Below, one piece after another: positions 44,189-53,211 of a stretch of DNA of 64,000 bases (positions within the stretch are counted from its first letter, which is position 1; every line of letters begins with the position of its first letter). Source of the stretch: Bacteroides intestinalis DSM 17393 (lineage in GTDB: Bacteria; Bacteroidota; Bacteroidia; Bacteroidales; Bacteroidaceae); contig NZ_ABJL02000008.1 in the NCBI RefSeq assembly GCF_000172175.1, forward strand, positions 1,178,001 through 1,242,000. The letters run 5' to 3'. The translations under genes and the position numbers were made by a program. Below the pieces are notes generated by a model, which worked only from the letters and a program-made list of their open reading frames with translations, had not been told where the DNA came from and searched no databases.

Positions 44189-45763
44189 TTATTTATGTAA
44201 ATAGAGCAACTCTATTCCAATGTCTTTCCCCATATTACGGCTATATTTCTTTTCTTCCGGATTATTCCAATGTTCCAAGACTCCGAGACTGCCAACTCCT
44301 GTACCATCTCTTTCCGGATCATAGAAAGTAGTGGATAACGGACGGTCTGCCAGAGCTGCCTCCACCAGATACATATCGCAATAATCCACATCGGCCATAC
44401 GCGGAAACTCTGCACTCAGAAAATCAATGCCCACTGCATCAATGGCTACCGGATCCTGGGAAGCCAGAAGTGAGCAAGGCCAGTCTCCATTAAACGGTGA
44501 CATCTTCCATTTACCGGAAGGCACTCCGTTCACCTTTTCCGAACCGTACAGACCATCTATCAGAAAGAGCATTGTCTTTTGTCCCAGATCCTTATGTGCG
44601 ATATAATCGGTAAAGGTCATATAGCGCGGCTTTCCCCCACGATCCTGATTGAAATTGTTATGCTGATTTTTACGGAAGTCACGGTTGATATCCGTTACTC
44701 CATACCAGTTTTTCGCACAGAGTGTTACTCCCTGTCCGCCATGCCCTTTCAGCAATGCCATATTGATCAGGTAATCAGCCTCAAGTGCACAGTTTGCCAA
44801 TCCTCGCGCCAAACGGCCATTATCAGTTGAATATGGAATTGCATCTGCCGTATAGGTAGATTGGGTACGCCCGTTTCCTCCTTCATTATCCAGATATACA
44901 ACACCGGGGAATTCGGCATGACATTTATCATAAAGAGCTTTCGTAATAAAACGGCTGGCATCAAATACTGTGATTTGCTCCTGAGGCACTCCGCCGTCAT
45001 TCACCAAACTACGAAGCAAGGCAAGCGTCAGATGCGGAGAAGCATTCAACTGCTCACAATCTTCATGGGAGAAAGTATTATTCTGATTAATCTTGATAGC
45101 AATTCTTTCTCCTTTCTTATATCCACGCTGCCCCTTATCATGCTGTTGATTGAAATAAATAAAAAGGGATTTCCAGGCTGCCTTTTCTTTTTTCTCTCCG
45201 GTCAAGGACAAGAGAGACTGGTTTAGAAGCCAGTCGGCATCTGCCTGATTATTCCAACGATCTTCAAACCAAAAGCCCTCCCCTTTCTTCCACGTAGCAG
45301 CACCCGGCGCATGAGTCCATACCACCCGACCCGGATAAATACCTTTCGCCTCCCCCACCGGATTATTCTTACCCCATGCCATACGCGGTTCTCTAGTCGG
45401 AAGAAAAGTTTGTGCCAGCATGTCAGTGCTATTTTCTACCAACATCAAAGCACCGAAGAAACAAAAACCTGCAAAAGCAAAAACCCCTACCACTACTTTC
45501 CGGTTACGGAATGCTTCACGCAACTGTCGCAGACTCACCCAGACTCCCGTGAACGAGAGTAAGTACATGACAAATGCAGACATCAGCGGTGCCGCTGTCT
45601 GCATACATGGATAACTGGCACGGGAAGGTTTCGGAATAACCCGTACCAAAAACCAGATAGTAGAAAAAAGACCGAGTCCCCAAAAGAAGAGTATCTGTAT
45701 CCCTCTGGAAGTAAATTCCCCTTTCTCGGTCCTTTCTTTAAAATATAAATAAATACGTTTCAT
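44189..45763 (-). CDS. Membrane-anchored DUF362 protein, short paralogue
   Basis: A 524-residue protein with N-terminal membrane segments (about 22-42, 52-72, 86-108) followed by a DUF362 domain. It shares with the neighbouring 726-residue protein the WFLVRVIPKPSRASYPC-type segment, GIYPGRVVW, YKKGERIAIKIN, EADYLINMALLK, SLLASQDPVAIDAV and SLGVLEHWNN, but lacks the C-terminal sugar-binding-like domain. The two look like a tandem duplication with divergence. Function unknown; the conserved cysteine at the membrane (YPCMQ/YPCQQ) and lysines in KKGE are candidates for function. Last gene of the unit starting with PL6. Confidence 0.7.
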   Translation of the reverse strand: MKRIYLYFKERTEKGEFTSRGIQILFFWGLGLFSTIWFLVRVIPKPSRASYPCMQTAAPLMSAFVMYLLSFTGVWVSLRQLREAFRNRKVVVGVFAFAGFCFFGALMLVENSTDMLAQTFLPTREPRMAWGKNNPVGEAKGIYPGRVVWTHAPGAATWKKGEGFWFEDRWNNQADADWLLNQSLLSLTGEKKEKAAWKSLFIYFNQQHDKGQRGYKKGERIAIKINQNNTFSHEDCEQLNASPHLTLALLRSLVNDGGVPQEQITVFDASRFITKALYDKCHAEFPGVVYLDNEGGNGRTQSTYTADAIPYSTDNGRLARGLANCALEADYLINMALLKGHGGQGVTLCAKNWYGVTDINRDFRKNQHNNFNQDRGGKPRYMTFTDYIAHKDLGQKTMLFLIDGLYGSEKVNGVPSGKWKMSPFNGDWPCSLLASQDPVAIDAVGIDFLSAEFPRMADVDYCDMYLVEAALADRPLSTTFYDPERDGTGVGSLGVLEHWNNPEEKKYSRNMGKDIGIELLYLHK

Positions 45764-45806
45764 ACTTTCTCACCATTATCTATTATTTCTTCATGTTTCT
45801 CTGTTC

Positions 45807-48647
45807 TTATTTGATGATAATCTTTTCACTACGAAGCACTTTTACGTTTTCTTTATCCGTAATGCCTTCTTTCACTTTCAGATTCCTGATCTCAGCGCCA
45901 ATCACATCATCCAGTACTACTGCATAACGACCATCTTTCTGCTCAGCACTGATACTGCAATTATCTAATAGGAAGTCCTTCACATGACGCGCCCAGAAAC
46001 CAAAAGACGGTTGTATTTTCAAATCACCTACATTATAACGTCCTACTCCGATTTCAGGCGGATACGCTTCTGCATCTTCTACCGGATGTCCGCCTTTCAC
46101 AAGTAAATTTACATCATGGAACTGTACATTCTTAATATACCCGGTATGCTGGCCATTCGGCAAACGAAATGTCAGTCCTCCTTCCACAACTTCCGTATCC
46201 GGCAGTTTAAAACCTGCAATGATGGGTGTTGCCGTATTTTGAGAACCATCGTATGCTTTCCAGCGACCTCCACGGAAAGAACTCCCTCCGTATACTTCAT
46301 CAATGTCTACACCACAAATCACAATATTCTCCACTTCACCGATATTAGAGTTGGTCACCAGTAGTTCCTTGCGAACATTTCCATTTTCTGTGAACGTGAA
46401 AGGAGCTACATCAGCACCCAACACACGGCCTCTATTGGATATAGATATGAAGAACGGAGCACGGGTACGATGCATCACCGAACGGGAATGTATCGGTCCT
46501 GTCTTTCCACTATTCAGATAGACATTTTTTATATGTCCGCCATCATTGGTAGATATGGAGAAACCTGCTTTATTGGCACCCAGTACATAAATATTATCCA
46601 CGTATAAGTCCTGAATATCATCCGCTGTTTCCGAACCTATCTGGAACAGGTTACAATTGGTATCTCCAACGATATTGCGTACCATATAGTTACGTGCTGG
46701 ACGGGTAAAACCTAATGAACAATCCGAACCCGGTTTCACAATGTCATCCGAACTGACACGCGAATAAATGTTCGTCACCGTTACATCATTGCACGCCATA
46801 AAGTCGTAGATATCACGGGCATTCCGGGTATTATGTTTGGCAAAGTAAGTATCGTGCACATGGATGCCATCGGTACCTGTAGCCAGCAAAACAAAATGAC
46901 CTCCCTGATCTATATGCAGCATATTGCTGACGTCATAATTCTTCTGCCCATCCGCATCTATATAGTAAGGTTCATCCTTTTGCGGATCATACCACATATC
47001 TTTACCCATAGCCCAGCCTCCAATTTCAATATTGGTACAAAGTTTTAAAGAAAACATTTTGTCACAGCGCTTCTCGGGAGCATTATTCATGACTTTATCA
47101 GAAGTAACCAAATTACCATTACCCGTGATACGGCCTGTACCCACAATCTTCACATTATCAATGCGTTCTCCAAAGAACATTGCATTGCGGAAGAACGTAT
47201 GCCCCACATCCTGCTTCGTCAGATAGTTCTCCGGATCAGCATAAGGGCGAGGATCGGTAGGAGAAAGTCCCGAACGATAGGCCCGGTCACTAAACCAGGT
47301 CGTTTCCGGCGCATCACCACCCGGAAGTCCCTGAATGGTAGCGTCTGCATCCAGATGTAACCAGACATTACTCAACAGATGAACCGTCCGCACATTATAG
47401 GTGCCTGCCGTAAATCGCAGAATCCCCCCACCCAACTTATTCATCTCTATAATAGCTTTGTTTATGGCTTCCGTATCGTCTGCTATTCCATCTCCTTTTA
47501 CTCCTGTAGTCTTAATATCCTGCAAACCGGAATAGAACCAGGCTATATTTGATTCTCCCTGGTTATCACCTCCTTTTACAAGCAGTTTAAAAGCATACAA
47601 TTGATTAGGATTCAACCGGCCGGCAGCAGCGAAATCATCGTCCGGCAATATCCCTGTTCTTACAGGTTTCCAGGTTCTTCCCTTATCCTCAGACAATAGC
47701 AAAGTCACAGACTCCGCATTACGAGGAGCTGTCCAGTAGAAAGAAGTGAAAGATAAATCCCAATTCTTTTTATATGTAAATGCCTGCAAGGGAGTACGGG
47801 TAAAATCGGAGACAGTCGTCACTCCTTCAAAAGTTACAGTAGCAACCGGACTATGCAGAACTTCCGGTTGAGAGGTTATATAATCAGCCTCAAATGCATA
47901 ATTACCTTTTTCCGGTATTACTACTCCGCGGAAACAAAGACGGATATCAGGGCCGTTAGAGGGACGGAAATCCAAATCTTTAAAGATTAACAGGGTACCT
48001 TTCTTCCCATCTTTACGAATTTCCACATCCCCAACCTTTTTATACGAATAGTTGGTTCCGGTTCTTCCGATAGACTGTTTGGGCAAATCACGAAGAATCA
48101 CTTCTCCACGACCTATTACATTTACCGTTGTATTGTCCAATGTTACAGCAATCCCTTCCGGTACGCGAATAGTGACAGTAGTCATCGGGCTACGCTGTCC
48201 GGCATAAAAATCAAGTGTCAGATTTCCCGCAGTCTTTATGGTAAATGCAGTACGGTCCAACTTTATCACAGGAGGTAACGCCCCTTTACGTACCCCTATA
48301 AGCAAACGCTTTTTAGAGGCTGATTGTAAGTAATCACCATTAACCGGAAGACCTTCCGTTTTCTCCTGTCCGGTAGAAGTAAAAAGACGATAAATGCCCG
48401 AACCGGAATGAACCAACTGTTCTTTCAGAGCTTCAACTGACGGCAAAGTAGAACTTAAGCCCTCATTTTCGGGAGTATCTACAGTATAGCGATAAGTAGA
48501 ACCTTCAAACAACAATAAAGAATCGCGCGTCAGTTGCCAGGGATACAATTCCCCTGCCTGAATACCTGTTCCTGCCACTCCCAGCAACAGAGACAAAAGA
48601 AAAGTTTTTGATAATATAGACCTCATATCCAATAGTGTATTTCTCAT
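45807..48647 (-). CDS. Large GH28-like beta-helix protein
   Basis: A 946-residue secreted protein; an inner ATG at 48626 gives the better signal peptide (MRSILSKTFLLSLLLGVAG). The N-terminal 390 residues are beta-rich with an Ig-like part. From DGIADDTEAINKAI (about 395) on, a right-handed beta-helix of the pectate lyase/GH28 type follows, with DGIHVHDTYF and SSDDIVKPG as likely active-site motifs around 600-640. Similar long proteins occur in Bacteroides pectin loci. It is 3 bp after the PL6 gene stop. Substrate, and hydrolase versus lyase action, cannot be decided. Confidence 0.75.
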   Translation of the reverse strand: MRNTLLDMRSILSKTFLLSLLLGVAGTGIQAGELYPWQLTRDSLLLFEGSTYRYTVDTPENEGLSSTLPSVEALKEQLVHSGSGIYRLFTSTGQEKTEGLPVNGDYLQSASKKRLLIGVRKGALPPVIKLDRTAFTIKTAGNLTLDFYAGQRSPMTTVTIRVPEGIAVTLDNTTVNVIGRGEVILRDLPKQSIGRTGTNYSYKKVGDVEIRKDGKKGTLLIFKDLDFRPSNGPDIRLCFRGVVIPEKGNYAFEADYITSQPEVLHSPVATVTFEGVTTVSDFTRTPLQAFTYKKNWDLSFTSFYWTAPRNAESVTLLLSEDKGRTWKPVRTGILPDDDFAAAGRLNPNQLYAFKLLVKGGDNQGESNIAWFYSGLQDIKTTGVKGDGIADDTEAINKAIIEMNKLGGGILRFTAGTYNVRTVHLLSNVWLHLDADATIQGLPGGDAPETTWFSDRAYRSGLSPTDPRPYADPENYLTKQDVGHTFFRNAMFFGERIDNVKIVGTGRITGNGNLVTSDKVMNNAPEKRCDKMFSLKLCTNIEIGGWAMGKDMWYDPQKDEPYYIDADGQKNYDVSNMLHIDQGGHFVLLATGTDGIHVHDTYFAKHNTRNARDIYDFMACNDVTVTNIYSRVSSDDIVKPGSDCSLGFTRPARNYMVRNIVGDTNCNLFQIGSETADDIQDLYVDNIYVLGANKAGFSISTNDGGHIKNVYLNSGKTGPIHSRSVMHRTRAPFFISISNRGRVLGADVAPFTFTENGNVRKELLVTNSNIGEVENIVICGVDIDEVYGGSSFRGGRWKAYDGSQNTATPIIAGFKLPDTEVVEGGLTFRLPNGQHTGYIKNVQFHDVNLLVKGGHPVEDAEAYPPEIGVGRYNVGDLKIQPSFGFWARHVKDFLLDNCSISAEQKDGRYAVVLDDVIGAEIRNLKVKEGITDKENVKVLRSEKIIIK

Positions 48648-48650
48648 AAA

Positions 48651-50048
48651 TCAACGATTCGTATCGATATGGTTAACATTCTCTTTCAACGCCTTATACC
48701 ATGTCGGACCGGCAGTAAAGATACAGGCATCTATCCGTTCTTTTTCCTCTTGATTCAAACCGTCAGGCATATCAACCGACTTAAAACCTTCTCTCACCTG
48801 TTCATAAGGGACACTCGAAAGTGAATTCTTATCAGAAAATGCCCACTCATTATCCAGAAACAAGAAACCGGGAAGTACTTCATCCGCCCTCACTATTTTC
48901 AAATCAGGAGTTTGTCCTGCAAACAGATTATGGGCAAAACGAACATTGCGGGGCATCTTTTCTCCACGGCCTGATCCCAACTCCAATGAACTATTCAGAA
49001 AGGTATTATAAGCGATATCCACATTCTCTACCCGATGGTATGAAGTTAATGGTTCTTGTTTCACATCCGTTTCTGCCGTAGGACGTTCGTAGACTCCTAC
49101 ACGTACCAACAATCCGAATGACCTTACATCTTTAATATAATTATCGTAAACCGTATGTCCCTGGTTAATAATACGAATACCGGCGGTTCCACGCAGATTA
49201 TGCCCTATAAATGTATTCGACTCTATCACATTATAATGCCCATGACGACAAACCAATCCACCGGCAGATTCATAAAACAAGTTCCTGCGCAATACATTAT
49301 GACAGGATTTCACAGAAATAATCTCATTTTCTCCACTACATCTGAGAAAGACATTATCCTCGACAATCGTACGTGATTCCAATTGGGAAGACCAGGAATG
49401 CCCGATACGAATAATTTCTGCTCCATTGCCACCGTAAGGCTGACGTTCACCAAAGAAATTATGATCTATCAAATGATTATTCAAGTGGTTATCAGCACTC
49501 AGCCATACCTGCAACACCAGTCCGCCTACTCTTTTATTAGCAAAGTAACAATGGTCTATCCGGTTATTGGTTCCCCGTAATCCGACCCAATATTCATCTC
49601 CTTCATTCGGTCGTTCACCTTTCTGAGGATCATTACACTCATCAATCACACAACGAGTCATCCGGCAATAAGAAGCATACACACCTTTTTCTCCTTGAAA
49701 ATCAATCATATCATGCCCTATGGCCCATGCCTTATAAAAGAGCAAGTCTTCCAGTTGCAAATACTCTCCATATATCTTCAGCCTTAACTTACCGGAAATA
49801 ACAGCCTTTCCGGGATTCTCAGCCCGCCAAACAATCGGTTTACCAGAAACACCCTTACCGGTAAAATGTATTTCTTCCAGATTATGATACGTTCCGTCTT
49901 TCAGTACGACGGCATCCCCCGGCTGCAAGTTTCCACTACCCAGCATCTGCTTCATTGCCTGCACATCTCCCGGTGAGAATGTATACTCTTTGGCACTGGC
50001 AAAGAGCGACACCATTAAGAGCAAAAGAACACAAAGTTTTTTCATCAT
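48651..50048 (-). CDS. PL6 polysaccharide lyase (chondroitinase B/alginate lyase type)
   Basis: A 465-residue secreted beta-helix enzyme (signal peptide ending FASAKE). PL6 motifs are NGAEIIRIGHS, NEIISVKSCHN and CRHGHYNVIESNTFIG. The Brønsted base should be K247 and the acid R268; their spacing of 21 equals K250/R271 of chondroitinase B. A calcium site is formed by N and E in the first two motifs. PL6 enzymes split dermatan sulfate or alginate by beta-elimination. First gene of its unit, with a -7 box 33 bp upstream and short inverted repeats further up. The unsaturated products could be taken by the GH88 and GH105 at the other end of the window. Confidence 0.9.
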   Translation of the reverse strand: MMKKLCVLLLLMVSLFASAKEYTFSPGDVQAMKQMLGSGNLQPGDAVVLKDGTYHNLEEIHFTGKGVSGKPIVWRAENPGKAVISGKLRLKIYGEYLQLEDLLFYKAWAIGHDMIDFQGEKGVYASYCRMTRCVIDECNDPQKGERPNEGDEYWVGLRGTNNRIDHCYFANKRVGGLVLQVWLSADNHLNNHLIDHNFFGERQPYGGNGAEIIRIGHSWSSQLESRTIVEDNVFLRCSGENEIISVKSCHNVLRRNLFYESAGGLVCRHGHYNVIESNTFIGHNLRGTAGIRIINQGHTVYDNYIKDVRSFGLLVRVGVYERPTAETDVKQEPLTSYHRVENVDIAYNTFLNSSLELGSGRGEKMPRNVRFAHNLFAGQTPDLKIVRADEVLPGFLFLDNEWAFSDKNSLSSVPYEQVREGFKSVDMPDGLNQEEKERIDACIFTAGPTWYKALKENVNHIDTNR

Positions 50049-50080
50049 GTTTTTCCAATTAGAGTTTAAAAATCACAGAG

Positions 50081-50088
50081 CAAATATA
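50081..50088 (-). promoter_or_regulatory. Candidate -7 box of the PL6 unit
   Basis: TATATTTG on the minus strand matches TAnnTTTG, 32 bp before the PL6 ATG. No -33 TTTG at the right distance. Confidence 0.55.
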
Positions 50089-50117
50089 GATGATTAAAAC
50101 ATGAACAGAAATAGGTA

Positions 50118-50183
50118 ACTTCCCTCTGGAAGTAGTTTGAGAAGATACTTCAAAAGAATGGTACGTTTTTATAAACTTGAAGT
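50118..50183. promoter_or_regulatory. Cluster of short dyads upstream of the PL6 unit
   Basis: Inverted repeats ACTTCCCTCTGGAAGT (50118-50133), TTTGA-N9-TCAAA (50136-50154) and ACTTGAAGT (50175-50183) lie 30-100 bp upstream of the -7 box. Spacing is not regular, unlike the two 22-bp arrays. They may be activator sites for this unit; evidence is only symmetry and place. Confidence 0.35.
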
Positions 50184-50191
50184 GCAGATAT

Positions 50192-50235
50192 AAAAAAATC
50201 GTCCCCTTACATTGTGATTACAACGTAAGGGGACG
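50192..50235 (-). terminator. Terminator after the OmpH-like gene
   Basis: CGTCCCCTTAC (50200-50210) pairs with GTAAGGGGACG (50225-50235), loop extended by TTG/CAA pairing, followed on the minus strand by seven T. Lies 22 bp beyond the OmpH-like stop. Confidence 0.9.
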
Positions 50236-50257
50236 ACCCTATTCTAAATCGATTTTT

Positions 50258-50866
50258 TTATTTCTTAGGAGCCGGAGAAGAATATCTTGCGTTCAATCCT
50301 TCTACGATTTCTTTCGTAATGTTATAGATGCTGTCAGCGTACAACAGATTGTCGAAACCTGTATTACTGATAATCATACTATATCCTTTTGTCTTATTAT
50401 ACTCTTTCAGGAAAGCATTGATAGAATCGCGCAATTGCAGGCTATTCTTTTCGTTTTCGCTCATCAACTCTGATTGCAGTTTGTTGCTCAAAGTCTGTAA
50501 ATCTTGTTCCAGTTTGGCGATGCGGTTGTACTCCTGCTGTGCTCTTTCTGGAGACAGATAAGCATTATTCTGATACTTCGTCTGGAAATCCTGTTTCTGC
50601 TTATCCAATTCACGAGCTTTCTGATTCAGCGTCAAGCGTACATTTTCACTCTTCTTTACCATACCTTCATTCAGGTCGATGCAGAAATTATATTGTGCCA
50701 GAAGCGTGTCTATTTCAACATAAGCAATCTTCATTCCAGTAAGTTCACCTGAAGCTTGGCCTGACGTAGTTGCCGTTTGATTTTCAGCTTTACCTGCACA
50801 CTGAGAAAATAAAACGATAAGTGCAAGAGCAGCCAAACCGTTTACGAGGTAGTTCAATCTCTTCAT
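50258..50866 (-). CDS. OmpH/Skp-like periplasmic chaperone lipoprotein
   Basis: A 202-residue lipoprotein (FSQC, Cys23) followed by a low-complexity linker (NQTATTSGQASG) and then an OmpH domain. This starts MKIAYVEIDTLLAQY, has a long charged coiled coil (about 75-145, NQKARELDKQKQDFQTKYQ) and ends in a beta strand region (YSMIISNTGFDNLLYAD). Skp-type proteins hold unfolded outer-membrane proteins in the periplasm; anchoring by lipid is common in Bacteroidota versions. Probably cotranscribed with the small upstream gene (29-bp gap) and closed by a strong terminator. Confidence 0.85.
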   Translation of the reverse strand: MKRLNYLVNGLAALALIVLFSQCAGKAENQTATTSGQASGELTGMKIAYVEIDTLLAQYNFCIDLNEGMVKKSENVRLTLNQKARELDKQKQDFQTKYQNNAYLSPERAQQEYNRIAKLEQDLQTLSNKLQSELMSENEKNSLQLRDSINAFLKEYNKTKGYSMIISNTGFDNLLYADSIYNITKEIVEGLNARYSSPAPKK

Positions 50867-50895
50867 AACTTGTAAAAAATATAGTTTTAAAATTA

Positions 50896-51129
50896 TTAAT
50901 TCATACTATCATTTAAGGCTTTTTCCAGTTCATCAATAGAAAAACGCGGCTTCTTCTGTGCTTCCCTGTCTTGCGATTGGGCACACCCAATACCTCTCTC
51001 CCGCATTGCTTTATTACCGCTGACGTGCCCGTTAGGGAACTTTCCGCCTTTCACAAAAAAGACCTTTACACCTAATAATGCAATACAAATAGCAACTATT
51101 AACAAACTTATCAATACTGTATCGAGCAT
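50896..51129 (-). CDS. Small conserved single-pass membrane protein, function unknown
   Basis: A 77-residue protein with one N-terminal membrane helix (about 4-26), then a basic cytoplasmic or periplasmic tail with GGKFPNGHVSGN, RERGIGCAQSQDRE and a predicted C-terminal helix (SIDELEKALND). I recognise the tail style from Bacteroidales genomes but know no function. It lies upstream of the OmpH-like gene and divergent from pepD. Confidence 0.65.
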   Translation of the reverse strand: MLDTVLISLLIVAICIALLGVKVFFVKGGKFPNGHVSGNKAMRERGIGCAQSQDREAQKKPRFSIDELEKALNDSMN

Positions 51130-51356
51130 TTCTACTATTTTTGTAATACGAAAACAGACTGCATTTCAGCAAAATGAAAATAAAATTTTCTTTTGCATTC
51201 AATTTGCTCTATTTTTGTGGGTGCAAATATAGGGCTTTGTATGGACTAACCCGCTTTTTTTACCATAAAAAAAGAGAAGCGGTTATAAAATAGCCAATTG
51301 ATTTAACCATATTTAGCAATAAGAGGTTAAATACGAACATTCATAAAGGAATTAAT
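51130..51356. promoter_or_regulatory. Divergent promoter region with a long hairpin in the pepD leader
   Basis: Two -7-like boxes face apart: TATTTTTG at 51210-51217 for pepD, and CAAATATA at 51224-51231 (TATATTTG on the minus strand) for the small membrane-protein gene. The pepD leader (about 130 nt) contains an imperfect inverted repeat at about 51248-51285 (AACCCGCTT with AAGCGGTT plus T/A-rich arms). It could be an RNA structure; no known riboswitch motif was recognised. Confidence 0.45.
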
Positions 51357-52817
51357 ATGGAAAAGAATGAACTGAAACCGGCAGGCGTTTTTCATTATTT
51401 CGATGAAATCTGCCAAGTGCCGCGTCCTTCAAAGAAGGAAGAGAAAATGATTGCTTATCTGAAAGCATTCGGTGAGAAACATAAGTTGGAAACGCTGGTC
51501 GATGAAGCCGGCAACGTCCTCATCAAAAAGCCCGCTACACCGGGTATGGAGAACCGGAAAACCGTTGTACTGCAATCTCACATCGACATGGTGTGCGAAA
51601 AGAACAACGATATGCAGCATGATTTCCTCACCGACCCGATAGAGACTGTGATTGAAGGTGAATGGATGAAAGCCAAAGGTACAACGCTGGGAGCCGACAA
51701 CGGTATAGGCGTAGCTACTGAACTTGCTATCCTTGCTGATGACAGTATTCAGCACGGACCTCTGGAATGCCTGTTTACAGTGGACGAAGAAACCGGGCTG
51801 ACCGGTGCTTTTGCCTTGAAAGAAGGTTTCATGAACGGGGATATTTTGCTGAACCTCGACTCGGAAGATGAGGGTGAACTCTTTATCGGCTGTGCAGGAG
51901 GAATCGACTCCGTTGCAGAGTTTATATATAAAGAGGTGGATGTACCTGCCGGATATTTCTGTTGCAAAGTACAAGTGAAAGGTTTAAGAGGCGGACATTC
52001 CGGTGGAGATATCCACATGGGACTTGGCAATGCCAATAAGATACTGAACCGCTTCCTGAGCCAGACTTTCCAGAAGTATGATATGTACCTGTGCGAAATC
52101 GATGGTGGTAATCTGCGCAATGCCATCGCTCGCGAAGCACACGCCATTATCGCTATACCGGAAGACAATAAACACGATCTGCGTGCCGATCTGAATATAT
52201 TCGCAGCCGAAGTACAGGCAGAGTATGCCGTAGTCGATCCGACGTTACAACTCGTTTTAGAATCGGAAAATGCTTGCGCGAAAGCTATTGATAAAGATAC
52301 CACCAAACGTTTGCTGCAAAGCCTCTATGCTTGTCCCCACGGAGTTTATGCCATGAGTCAGGACATCCCCGGACTGGTGGAAACTTCCACCAATCTTGCA
52401 TCTGTCAAGATGAAGCCGGACAACGTGATTCGCATCGAAACCAGCCAGCGCAGTTCTACCGCCTCTTCCAAGCAAGACATTGCCAATATGGTACGTACCG
52501 TATTCGATATGGGTGGAGCCAAAGTTAGTTTCGGTGACGGCTACCCGGGTTGGAAACCCAATCCTCACTCCGAAATACTGGAAATTGCAGTCGAATCTTA
52601 CAAACGTTTATTCGGTGTAGATGCGAAGGTAAAAGCAATCCATGCCGGACTGGAATGCGGTCTGTTCCTCGATAAGTATCCTTCACTGGATATGATATCC
52701 TTTGGTCCGACTTTACAGGGAGTTCATTCTCCCGATGAACGGATGCTGATTCCTACAGTGGATAAATTCTGGAAACACTTGCTGGATATTCTGGCTAATG
52801 TTCCCGTAAAGAAATAA
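51357..52817 (+). CDS. pepD: PepD-type aminoacyl-histidine dipeptidase
   Basis: A 486-residue cytosolic M20 metallopeptidase. Metal-binding and catalytic motifs are visible: VLQSHIDMVCEK (first His and Asp), LGADNGIGVA (bridging Asp), DEETGLTGAF (catalytic Glu and ligand) and HAGLECGLF near the C-terminus with another ligand. GGHSGGDIHMGLGNAN marks the lid domain. PepD cleaves Xaa-His dipeptides such as carnosine and some other dipeptides. It is the only clear plus-strand gene, with its own promoter and a hairpin terminator. Housekeeping; no link to the glycan genes is apparent. Confidence 0.93.
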   Translation: MEKNELKPAGVFHYFDEICQVPRPSKKEEKMIAYLKAFGEKHKLETLVDEAGNVLIKKPATPGMENRKTVVLQSHIDMVCEKNNDMQHDFLTDPIETVIEGEWMKAKGTTLGADNGIGVATELAILADDSIQHGPLECLFTVDEETGLTGAFALKEGFMNGDILLNLDSEDEGELFIGCAGGIDSVAEFIYKEVDVPAGYFCCKVQVKGLRGGHSGGDIHMGLGNANKILNRFLSQTFQKYDMYLCEIDGGNLRNAIAREAHAIIAIPEDNKHDLRADLNIFAAEVQAEYAVVDPTLQLVLESENACAKAIDKDTTKRLLQSLYACPHGVYAMSQDIPGLVETSTNLASVKMKPDNVIRIETSQRSSTASSKQDIANMVRTVFDMGGAKVSFGDGYPGWKPNPHSEILEIAVESYKRLFGVDAKVKAIHAGLECGLFLDKYPSLDMISFGPTLQGVHSPDERMLIPTVDKFWKHLLDILANVPVKK

Positions 52818-52860
52818 AAAAACTCCCGGCAGAATGTTAGTTATCTGCCGGGAGTTTATT
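52815..52860. terminator. Bidirectional terminator between pepD and the toxin gene
   Basis: AACTCCCGGCAGA (52821-52833) pairs perfectly with TCTGCCGGGAGTT (52844-52856) around a 10-nt loop. T-rich sequence follows on the plus side and A-rich sequence precedes it, so it can end transcripts from both convergent genes. Confidence 0.85.
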
Positions 52861-52881
52861 TTAAGAATTCCTTTATTCTAT

Positions 52882-53211
52882 TCATCTATATTGCTTCATA
52901 AAATCAACGACCATTGTACTAATTGTATCTGGGGAGCAGCGTGCATCGAAAACAGAAATAATTACAATAACATCTTGAATAATCGCATAATAAATAATAT
53001 TAGGAGTATTAACCAAATAACGAACCTCCATTTCATCTATAGAGAAACGAGGATCACGAACTCCCATTCTTGGGAAAGATACTAACAAATCAACATGGTT
53101 GTTTATTTTATTATAAACTTTCATAGCAACTGTAGAATCAAAATACTCTTCAATATAATCCAATACAGTAGCTAAAGTTTCTTTCGCAGAACGAGACCAA
53201 ATTATTTCCAT
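52882..53211 (-). CDS. RelE/ParE-family toxin
   Basis: A 109-residue protein from the ATG at 53211 (MEIIWSRSAKETLATVLDYI), matching the ParE/RelE fold: helical hairpin at the start, then strands with RYLVNTPNIIYYAIIQDVIVIISVFDARCSP. The basic start WSRSAKETL and the FD.R motif in the last strand are typical of the superfamily. Members either poison gyrase or cut mRNA on the ribosome; which one cannot be told. It overlaps the antitoxin gene by 10 bp. The frame is open further upstream within the antitoxin gene, but that start is unlikely. Confidence 0.8.
   Translation of the reverse strand: MEIIWSRSAKETLATVLDYIEEYFDSTVAMKVYNKINNHVDLLVSFPRMGVRDPRFSIDEMEVRYLVNTPNIIYYAIIQDVIVIISVFDARCSPDTISTMVVDFMKQYR

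Noticed and set aside
51429..52568. Minus-strand frames opposite pepD
   Set aside because: Several overlapping antisense frames, none with signal, motif or start context; pepD itself is strongly supported.
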